Below are positions 27,308 to 33,873 of a stretch of DNA of 64,000 nucleotides, piece by piece. Below the pieces are notes generated by a model. That model did not search any database, was not told the DNA's origin, and was given only the letters and a program-made list of their open reading frames with translations. Position numbers and translations under genes: made by a program. Positions within the stretch are counted from its first letter, which is position 1; each line of letters opens with the position of its first letter. Source of the stretch: Nocardiopsis sp. YSL2. Lineage in GTDB: Bacteria > Actinomycetota > Actinomycetes > Streptosporangiales > Streptosporangiaceae. The stretch covers positions 868,001 to 932,000 of the forward strand of contig NZ_JAMOAO010000001.1 in assembly GCF_030555055.1 (NCBI RefSeq). The letters are read 5' to 3'.

Positions 27308-27475
27308 CGCCCGTCACCCACCACCGCCCGCCGAGTCGCTCCGCGAACAACGGGCCACCACCCTCAACCGACGCCTCCGGCGCACCCCCACCGCCCGTCA
27401 CCCACCACCGCCCGCCGAGTCGCTCCGCGAACAACGGGCCACCACCCTCAACCGACGCCTCCGGCGCAGCCTCGG
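27308..27475. repeat. Two tandem 84-bp units, repeat family B variant
   Basis: Two near-identical 84-bp units: the landmark CCCGTCACCCACC recurs at about 27310 and 27394. The unit ends match those of the 83-bp array at 12588-12980 (CACCCACCACCGCCCG and CCCTCAAC-GACGCCT-CGGCGC), while the middle is different (GAGTCGCTCCGCGAACAACG). It occupies the gap between the divergent rnhB and DoxX-like genes, just upstream of the rnhB start. Confidence 0.85.
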
Positions 27476-27602
27476 AGCGCGCTCGCACGAATCAGGGGGC
27501 CATTGCGCGACTCACCGCGCGCGACGATCGTGCATACGTCGTCACTTTCGGTAGTTTCCGCTTGTCGGACCAGCAGTACCGGGCCTTCCGGAGGGAATGG
27601 AC

Positions 27603-28196
27603 ATGCAACGCTCCACGCCGTACGCGCGGCCCCGGACCCGCCCGGAGATGCTCCGGATGCTCCGGGGCCGCCTGTACGACGTGGTCTCCACCGTCACGCG
27701 CGTGGGCGTGGGCGCGATGTTCGCCGAGTACGGGCTCGCGCTGCGGAGCCGCGGACCGCTGGTGGCCGAACGCCTGACCGAGTCGGGGGTCCCGGCCGCC
27801 GCCCTGGCGGCCGCGCTCCTGCCGGCGGTCCTCGTGGCGCTGTCGATCTCTTTCTCCGTGGGCCTGCTCACATGGCTGGCGGGCCCGCTGCTGGCCGCGG
27901 CGGCCGTGGTGGGCGCGCTCGCCTCCGGAGCCCAGGAGGCGGCACCGTTCGGTTCGTGGGCGGCGACGGGGCTGGTCACGGCGGTATGCGTGCTCATGGC
28001 GGTGGGGGGCGGCCGGTGGTCGTGGGACTACCTGGTGCTGGCCCCGAGGGTCTCGCGGCCCGCTCCCCCTCCCCGCCCGGCCTCCGTCACGGCTTCCGCG
28101 ACGGGCGGTACGGATTCCGCCCGCCGCCCCGAACACGCTCCGCCGCTGCTCTATCCTGTCGGTGAGGCCGCGCTTCGTCGGCCGTATCGTCTCTGA
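27603..28196 (+). CDS. DoxX-like integral membrane protein
   Basis: Protein of 197 residues with about four hydrophobic segments between residues 28 and 140 (RVGVGAMFAEYGLAL, AAALLPAVLVALSISFSVGLL, LLAAAAVVGALASG, AATGLVTAVCVLMAVG). Its arrangement recalls DoxX family quinone or thiosulfate-linked membrane proteins. The C-terminal 45 residues are Pro/Ala-rich and polar. ATG 27603 is favoured because GGAGGG (27590-27595) is seven bases away. The ATG at 27597 is too close to that site. The family call is by pattern only. Confidence 0.65.
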   Translation: MQRSTPYARPRTRPEMLRMLRGRLYDVVSTVTRVGVGAMFAEYGLALRSRGPLVAERLTESGVPAAALAAALLPAVLVALSISFSVGLLTWLAGPLLAAAAVVGALASGAQEAAPFGSWAATGLVTAVCVLMAVGGGRWSWDYLVLAPRVSRPAPPPRPASVTASATGGTDSARRPEHAPPLLYPVGEAALRRPYRL

Positions 28197-28269
28197 CCCG
28201 GCCCCGGCGCGCTCCCGCTGCGTCCCTCGGGCCGCGTCCACCCGACATGGATTCGGTGGGGGGAACATC

Positions 28270-28938
28270 ATGTCCGCCGCTGCCTCCGATCCCGCCTCCG
28301 AGGGTTCTGTGGCCAAACTGATCGCGATGGCGGAGAAGCCGACGCCGGGTCAGCGCCTGATCAGCTGGGCCTCCCGACCGCCCGGGCGGCTCTACATTCC
28401 CGCGTGCACGGCGGCCGGGCTCGTGCTGCTCTACGAGGACAGCGTCCCGGGCGGCCACCTCCCCTCCTTCCTCGTCGGACTGGGCGCCGGTCTGCTGCTG
28501 GCCGGGATGGGCGCGCTGCGCCTGGGCATCGCGCTCGCCGTCGCGCGCCCGATGATCCGCTACTACTGGCTGCGCTGGGTGTCCGCGCCGATCATCGCGG
28601 CACTGGCCCTGGGCCTGTCCGTGGCCGACGTCCCCCTCCAGGCCCGGGTCGGCGCATCGTCCGACGATCTGCTCGCGCTCGCCGCCGAGGTCGAGGACCC
28701 CACGACCATCCCGCGCAACGGAGAGTGGACGGGGCTGTACCCGCTGCGCAGCGTGGGCACCAGTGCTGGGACAGGCGAGGAGATCACCTTCTTCGCCATC
28801 GAGGGGGCGGGCCTGCTGAGCCAGTCCGGTCTGGCCCACAGTCCCTCGGAGATCCCTGAGGGCGTGTTCGTGCCCGGGCACGGCTCGAAGGTCTACGAGC
28901 ACGTGAGCGGCGACTGGTACGTCTGGGTCGACCACTAG
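28270..28938 (+). CDS. Uncharacterised two-helix membrane protein
   Basis: Protein of 222 residues that I do not recognise. A cytoplasmic 45-residue start precedes hydrophobic segments near residues 48-62, 72-100 and 107-125. A soluble C-terminal domain of about 90 residues (GASSDDLLALAAEVEDP to SGDWYVWVDH) follows. GGTGGGGGG precedes the ATG. It follows the DoxX-like gene by 73 bp on the same strand and could share its transcript. The TAG stop lies in a CTAG that abuts a possible remnant of the MITE-like family. Confidence 0.7.
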   Translation: MSAAASDPASEGSVAKLIAMAEKPTPGQRLISWASRPPGRLYIPACTAAGLVLLYEDSVPGGHLPSFLVGLGAGLLLAGMGALRLGIALAVARPMIRYYWLRWVSAPIIAALALGLSVADVPLQARVGASSDDLLALAAEVEDPTTIPRNGEWTGLYPLRSVGTSAGTGEEITFFAIEGAGLLSQSGLAHSPSEIPEGVFVPGHGSKVYEHVSGDWYVWVDH

Positions 28939-28964
28939 GGCACGTTCCGCGCGACACGCCCTTG
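28935..28964. mobile_element. Possible solo-end remnant of family A element
   Basis: The stop codon CTAG is followed by GGCACGTTCCGCG and then ACACGCC and CTTG. Both pieces resemble the outermost bases of family A ends facing each other, with no interior. It could be a deletion derivative or simply a weak terminator hairpin. Confidence 0.3.
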
Positions 28965-29098
28965 CGCGCGGTGGGGACGGCCTTTGCCGGGGGCTGTGCC
29001 GTTCACGTACTGCTCTCACCTTGGGCCTGTACACCTGGTGTCCATCCCCCCGGAGGGACCCCCCGTCCCTCCGAAGGCCACTGCTGAGGAGCGGATCC

Positions 29099-29290
29099 AT
29101 GCGGGAGTTCATGCTCACCCTCCACCTGCGCATCCACGACTCGCTGACCGCGCTGCGCCGGGCGCACGCGGTGGGCGACGACGACCTGGCCGACGCCCAG
29201 GTCGGGGAGATCGAGGACCTGGTGGAGATCGCGGCCCGGAACGGGATCGACATCGGCGCGGGCTACGCGGCCCTCTCCCCCACGGGTTGA
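29099..29290 (+). CDS. Small uncharacterised helical protein
   Basis: Protein of 63 residues, MREFMLTLHLRIHDSL onward. It is amphipathic and acidic, with no cysteines or membrane segment, and looks like a two-helix hairpin. GAGGAG at seven to eight bases before the ATG supports translation. No family recognised. Confidence 0.6.
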   Translation: MREFMLTLHLRIHDSLTALRRAHAVGDDDLADAQVGEIEDLVEIAARNGIDIGAGYAALSPTG

Positions 29291-29305
29291 GGACGCGACA
29301 CGGCC

Positions 29306-29353
29306 GAGGGCCCGCGACCGCCGCTGGAATCCGAGCAGCGGTCGCGGGCCCTC
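29306..29353. terminator. Bidirectional 16-bp stem-loop terminator
   Basis: GAGGGCCCGCGACCGC (29306-29321) pairs perfectly with GCGGTCGCGGGCCCTC (29338-29353). It lies between the small helical protein gene and the convergent SPFH gene. Confidence 0.75.
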
Positions 29354-29372
29354 GTCGTGGGAGCCGGACGGA

Positions 29373-30836
29373 TCAGCGACGGCCGCTCTGGCCGTACCCC
29401 TCTCCGCGCTCGAACTGCTGGCGCATGGCGGAGTCCTGCTGGCGCTGGTACTCCTCCGCCAGCTCCTGCTGGCGCCCGGCGGCGGCCGCGACCGAGCCCC
29501 GCACCGAGTCCACGGCCTCCTGCGCGTTCGCCCCGAAGGCCAGGGTCGCGCGGGAGCCGCCCGCGCCGTTCATGATCTGGGGCAGCAGCTGGGCCGTGAG
29601 CAGTGTCGACAACGCGGAGTTGTCGCCCGACCCCGCCTCGGTCTGCACCACGACCGGGCGCGGAGCGTGCTCGGCCAGCGTGGCGCCGACGTCCAGACGG
29701 CGGCGGGCCAGTTCGTACTCCAGCACCGCCCGGTTGTCGCGGTAGGCCGTGGCCAGGCGCTGCTGGGCCTTGGCCTCGTTCTCCGCGGCGACGAGGTCGG
29801 CCCGGCCGCGCGTCTCGATCTCGTAGCGCACCCGCTGCGCCTCGGTCTCCTGCTCCTCCAGCATCTGCGCCACGTCCTTGCGCGCCTTGTTGAGGGAGGC
29901 GTTGACCTCGACGATCTTCGCGTCACGGGTCTTCTTGGAGCGCTCGATGTCCATCAGCAGCGTGTCGATGCGGCGCTTGCGCGTCAGCTCCCACTCCTGC
30001 TCGTAGGCGACGAGCTCCTTGGCGACCCGCTCCCGCGTGGCCAGGTGCTGCTGGTACTGGTTCGGCAACTGGACGTCGGGGATGTTGCAGCCGGTGATGC
30101 GCACACCGTACTTCTCCAGCATGTTGTTGAGCAGGCGGCGCATGTCCTCGACGTTGGATCCGCGCAGGTCGTAGGCGGACTCGGTGTTCACCTGGCGGCT
30201 GCGCTGGCGGATGGCGTCCTGCACGGCGCTGGAGAGCACCAGGTCGAAGTTGCTCGCGCCGATGATCGTCACGAAGCGGATCGGGTCGATGATCTGGAAC
30301 TTGAGGAAGAACTCGATCGACTTCAGCGGCACGTTCTCGCGTGTGGGGCAGGCCAGGACCGGCGCGGTGTAGGGGATCTCCGTACGGGTGTCCACCACGA
30401 AGTCCACCCGGGACCACGGGTGCCACAGGTAGTGCCGACCGGGACCGATCGGCTTCACGATCGCGCCGTACTTGGTCAGGATGCCGTGCGTGCCCTCCTC
30501 GATCTCCACGATCGAGCCGCGCCACCACCACAGGCCGGCGACGACGATGCTCAGCAGGCCCACGAGGAGCGTGGGGATGGACAGCGCGGTGTAGGCGAAC
30601 TCCGTGGCCGCGTTGCCCGCGGTCAGGGAGTTGATGGTCATCATCAGCGCGGAGGTGAGGGCGAACAGGCCGAACCAGACCAGGACGGTCCAGCGCAGTC
30701 CGCGGGTGTCGCGCGGGATGACGACGGGAACGATCGCTCCCTGGTCGCCTCCGCGCAGCAGCCCGGCCAGGTCGCCCCAGGACGCGAGGGACTCCTTGAT
30801 GCTGGAGCCGCCGCCGATGTTCACGGGCTGGCTCAT
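29373..30836 (-). CDS. SPFH/band 7 membrane protein, downstream paralogue
   Basis: Protein of 487 residues. Two hydrophobic segments at about residues 50-68 and 84-104 anchor it. A prohibitin-homology (SPFH) domain spans about 110-290 (GTHGILTKYGAIVKPIGPGRHYLWHPW). A long coiled-coil at 290-400 is rich in Arg/Glu/Ala, and a Gln-rich tail ends the protein. Such proteins form membrane microdomain rings or scaffolds. It begins directly after the TAG of the preceding SPFH gene (TAGATG), with GGAGGT inside the end of that gene as Shine-Dalgarno, so the two are translationally coupled. Confidence 0.85.
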   Translation of the reverse strand: MSQPVNIGGGSSIKESLASWGDLAGLLRGGDQGAIVPVVIPRDTRGLRWTVLVWFGLFALTSALMMTINSLTAGNAATEFAYTALSIPTLLVGLLSIVVAGLWWWRGSIVEIEEGTHGILTKYGAIVKPIGPGRHYLWHPWSRVDFVVDTRTEIPYTAPVLACPTRENVPLKSIEFFLKFQIIDPIRFVTIIGASNFDLVLSSAVQDAIRQRSRQVNTESAYDLRGSNVEDMRRLLNNMLEKYGVRITGCNIPDVQLPNQYQQHLATRERVAKELVAYEQEWELTRKRRIDTLLMDIERSKKTRDAKIVEVNASLNKARKDVAQMLEEQETEAQRVRYEIETRGRADLVAAENEAKAQQRLATAYRDNRAVLEYELARRRLDVGATLAEHAPRPVVVQTEAGSGDNSALSTLLTAQLLPQIMNGAGGSRATLAFGANAQEAVDSVRGSVAAAAGRQQELAEEYQRQQDSAMRQQFERGEGYGQSGRR

Positions 30837-32603
30837 CTACTGACCTCCCTGGATCGGGCCGGGACCCTCGGAGCCGCGCTGCGACCACGGCGGCGGGGGC
30901 GGGTCCTGGTGGGGGTGGGCTGGGCCGCTGGGCGGCGGGGCGTCGACGGGGGCCTGCTGCTCGGCCTCGGGAGCGGCCTCCGACAGGCGCTCGTCGATGG
31001 CCTGCTCGGAGACCGACTGGCGGATCTCCTCCACGAGGTCCTCGCCCGGGTCCTCGCTGCCGGTCCGGTCGGCCTCGGTGTCGGCGTCCTCGACCAGCTC
31101 GCGGATCTCCAGTTCGCGCTCGCCGATGCGGGCACGGATCTCGCCGAGGCGGCCGCGGATGGCGTCCATGTCCTCCTCGGAGAACAGGGCGGTGTCGGCC
31201 TGGCCGATGATCTCCTGCGCGATGCGCAGGTAGTCGACGCTGGCGCCGTCCCCGGAGCCGATCCGCAGGACCTGCGGCAGGCTGTCGGCGACCCCCTCCA
31301 GCTTCTCCAGGAGGCTCTCCCGGAAGCGGTAGTTGAGGATCTCGGGCGCCTCGGCCGCACTGACCGCGCGGATGTCCAGGGCCTGGGCCTGCAGGAGGGC
31401 GGCGTTGGCGTTGGCCTCGGACTCGGCCTCGACGAAGCGCTGGCGCGCGGAGGCGCGCGCCTTGTTGGTCTCGCGCTCCAGGGCGGTGTCCATCTGCGCC
31501 TGGTACTGGGCGATGTCGGCCTGGATCGCCGACAGGGTCTCGTTGAGGGTGGCGAGCTCCTTGTTCAGATCACCCTCGTTCTGCTCCTTGCGCAGCTGGA
31601 GCTCGTACTCGAAGGTGTAGGCGTCCTTGGCCACGCGCACCATCTCCGGCGCCGCCAGGTCCATCCGGTACTCCTGGTTGGAGGGCTCGGCGTGGGTGAT
31701 GTTGGCGCTGGTCAGCTCCACGATGCCGCCGAACTGCTTGTTCAGCTGGTCCAGCAGCGCGTGGGTGCTCTCGCCGACCATGTCGTAGATCGCCGAGGCC
31801 TCCTGCTCGTAGATGAGGCTGCGGGTGGTCTCACTGATGGCGTTGTTGAGCTTCTCCTGGAAGCCGTGCACGCCGCCGAGGGTGTAGACGAAGCTCGTCG
31901 CGTCCGTGATCCGGAACTGGACGAAGAGGTCGACGGAGGCCTGCACGCCGCTCTTGGTGGGGGCGGAGCGGATCGGCGCGTTGAAGGGGTACTCGCGCGT
32001 GGTGTTGACGATGTAGGAGACGCGCTTCCAGGGGTTGAGCAGCGTCACCCGGCCCGGCGCGAAGTTGTTCTCCCGCTTTCCGAAGCGGGTGACGATGGCC
32101 TCGCACCCCTCCGGGACCATGACCATGCCCTGGCGCCACCACATGAAGCCGGCCACACCGGCGGTGATGAGCCAGTAGTGCACGCCGAAGAAGGGATTGA
32201 TCAGGGGGCTCCCGCCGGCGATGGCCTCGGGGATCAGGACGACGAAGGCTCCCAGGAGACCGATCACGACGAGCGCGATCGCGGGGAGCATCGTGAGGAA
32301 CGTGCGACCGCGCGGAATCACCATGGGGCAGATCACATGGACCGGCCCGCTCCGGCCGCGCTCGTGGGTGCTGCTGTTGAGCGCCTCGCCCGCGTTGTTC
32401 AGCGAGGTGGTGCGCTGCTCGATCCGGGTGCCGATGGAATTGCCCTGCTCACGCGCGGCGACGAAGTCGCGCGGATCAAGGCCTCCTCCCTCGGACGCGG
32501 CCTGTGGTGCGGCCTGTTGAAGCGCGTCGGTCACGGCCTGGCGCGGGTCGCCCCCTTGGGCGACGGCGCCGGCCGCACCGCGCACGGTCTGCGCGAACGA
32601 CAT
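30837..32603 (-). CDS. SPFH/band 7 membrane protein, upstream paralogue
   Basis: Protein of 588 residues with the same architecture as its neighbour: a polar 95-residue start, two hydrophobic segments at about 100-150, and an SPFH domain at 155-350 (GCEAIVTRFGKRENNFAPGRVTLLNPW). A coiled-coil at 350-480 and an acidic C-terminal tail with Pro-rich end follow. It is the first gene of the pair and probably forms a hetero-oligomeric membrane assembly with it. No protease of the NfeD or FtsH type lies beside the pair. The start ATG follows AAGGAG-like bases (CTAAGGAG). Confidence 0.85.
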   Translation of the reverse strand: MSFAQTVRGAAGAVAQGGDPRQAVTDALQQAAPQAASEGGGLDPRDFVAAREQGNSIGTRIEQRTTSLNNAGEALNSSTHERGRSGPVHVICPMVIPRGRTFLTMLPAIALVVIGLLGAFVVLIPEAIAGGSPLINPFFGVHYWLITAGVAGFMWWRQGMVMVPEGCEAIVTRFGKRENNFAPGRVTLLNPWKRVSYIVNTTREYPFNAPIRSAPTKSGVQASVDLFVQFRITDATSFVYTLGGVHGFQEKLNNAISETTRSLIYEQEASAIYDMVGESTHALLDQLNKQFGGIVELTSANITHAEPSNQEYRMDLAAPEMVRVAKDAYTFEYELQLRKEQNEGDLNKELATLNETLSAIQADIAQYQAQMDTALERETNKARASARQRFVEAESEANANAALLQAQALDIRAVSAAEAPEILNYRFRESLLEKLEGVADSLPQVLRIGSGDGASVDYLRIAQEIIGQADTALFSEEDMDAIRGRLGEIRARIGERELEIRELVEDADTEADRTGSEDPGEDLVEEIRQSVSEQAIDERLSEAAPEAEQQAPVDAPPPSGPAHPHQDPPPPPWSQRGSEGPGPIQGGQ

Positions 32604-32897
32604 CGGTGATGAACTCCTTAGCGGAAGACGGGAACTGTCTGCTTCGACGCGGCGTACACGGCTGCGGTTCCAGGTGGGGAGTGTGTCGCACCCGAGGCCG
32701 AGGTAGTGGTCAGCACCAACTTTGGCACGAGTCGCGTCCGAAACCCATGCCTCGTGTCCTGAGCGTGACGGGGAATCCCCGGCGCGCCGGAGAACGGCGG
32801 ACGCGGAGCACGGGGCTAGCCTCGGTCGCAGCAGACCACCGGCCGGGGCCTCGGCGGAGGCACGTTCCCGGCTCCGGCGACGAGAAGGGATTCCACG

Positions 32898-33203
32898 ATG
32901 TCCGCACTACACAGCGCCGTGCTCACCACCGCAGGCCTGATCGGCGGCTACTCCGTGGCGCGCGCCACCGGCAACCGCCCGCTGGGCGGGGCCGTCCTGG
33001 CCGTGTTCGGCGCGGCGGCCGTCGAGACCTGCCGCCGACGCTCGGGCCTGGGACCGGCTCTGGCCCTCGGGGGCGTGTACGTGGGAGCCTTCGGGCTGTC
33101 CCACCCGCTGGCGAAGAAGATCGGCTCCTGGCCCGCCGTACTGGGGGTGACGGCGGCCACGGCGGCCGTCGCGGTCGCCTCGGCCGACCGGGGCCAGGCC
33201 TGA
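32898..33203 (+). CDS. Small integral membrane protein
   Basis: Protein of 101 residues with three hydrophobic segments (residues 7-20, 26-42, 50-66) and a fourth weaker one at the end. The Ala/Gly-rich composition and lack of motifs suggest a small multi-pass membrane protein of unknown role. AAGGGA lies upstream of the ATG. Its stop is 5 bp from the stop of the convergent CBS gene. Confidence 0.7.
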   Translation: MSALHSAVLTTAGLIGGYSVARATGNRPLGGAVLAVFGAAAVETCRRRSGLGPALALGGVYVGAFGLSHPLAKKIGSWPAVLGVTAATAAVAVASADRGQA

Positions 33204-33207
33204 GGGG

Positions 33208-33642
33208 TCAGCCCCGGCGGCCCTGGATGTAGGCCTCCAGCTGGGCGCGGTCGTCCTCCAGGATCCGCAGCCGGCTCTTGACCACGTCGCCGATACTGAC
33301 GATACCGACCAGGCGTCCCTCCGACAGGACGGGCACGTGGCGGAAGCGGCGCAGGGTCATGGCCTCACTGACGTCCTCGACCGTGTCGTCGGTCGTGCAG
33401 GTGTAGACGTCGGCGGTCATGATCTCGGCGACGGGGGCCGCGAGCAGGTCGGTGCCGGCCCGTTCGAGCCCGCGCACGACGTCGCGTTCGGAGACGATGC
33501 CGACGAGGGCGTCCCCCCGGGCCACGGCGACCGCGCCGATGTTGTGTCGGGCGAGTTCGGTGAGCAACTCCGCGACGGTCGCCTCCGGGGCGACCGTGAC
33601 CACGTCGGAACCCTTCGATCGCAGGATCGAGGCAATCAGCAT
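33208..33642 (-). CDS. CBS-domain pair protein
   Basis: Protein of 144 residues made of two CBS motifs (about residues 10-65 and 75-130) forming one Bateman module. It has DVVTVAPEATVAELLTELARHNIGAV and VYTCTTDDTVEDVSEAMTLRRFRHVPVL. It binds adenosine nucleotides in related proteins. No effector domain is attached, so it would act in trans or as a nucleotide sensor. ATG 33642 follows GGAAGGTGG. Upstream in-frame codons would add 26 Gly/Pro-rich residues. Confidence 0.88.
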   Translation of the reverse strand: MLIASILRSKGSDVVTVAPEATVAELLTELARHNIGAVAVARGDALVGIVSERDVVRGLERAGTDLLAAPVAEIMTADVYTCTTDDTVEDVSEAMTLRRFRHVPVLSEGRLVGIVSIGDVVKSRLRILEDDRAQLEAYIQGRRG

Positions 33643-33806
33643 GCGTCCACCTTCCACCGGCGCGTCGGTGCCGAAGGGATTACCCGCTCGCCGTCCCGTC
33701 CAACCACAGGTGTGGACCACCGGCCGCCGGTGCGGCCGCTCAGCCGCCCTCGGCCCCGGACCGGTGGAACCGGTCGGTGCGCGACGTACGTCATCGCGAA
33801 CGGCTG

Positions 33807-33835
33807 TGGCGGCCCGGTCGGGAACCGGGCCGCCA
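33807..33835. terminator. Stem-loop terminator after nrdJ
   Basis: TGGCGGCCCGGT (33807-33818) and ACCGGGCCGCCA (33824-33835) form a perfect 12-bp stem with a 5-nt loop. It lies 38 bp downstream of the nrdJ stop on the minus strand. Confidence 0.75.
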
Positions 33836-33873
33836 CGTCTCGGGTCACCGCTCCCTCACGGGAGCCCGGGCGA

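Noticed and set aside
27492..28316. Minus-strand frame opposite the DoxX-like gene
   Set aside because: Arg/Gly-rich and without hydrophobic or domain pattern. The plus-strand frame has membrane segments and a good ribosome site.
29667..32609. 980-codon plus-strand frame opposite the SPFH genes
   Set aside because: Antisense of two well-supported SPFH genes; composition is biased and no start context is present.
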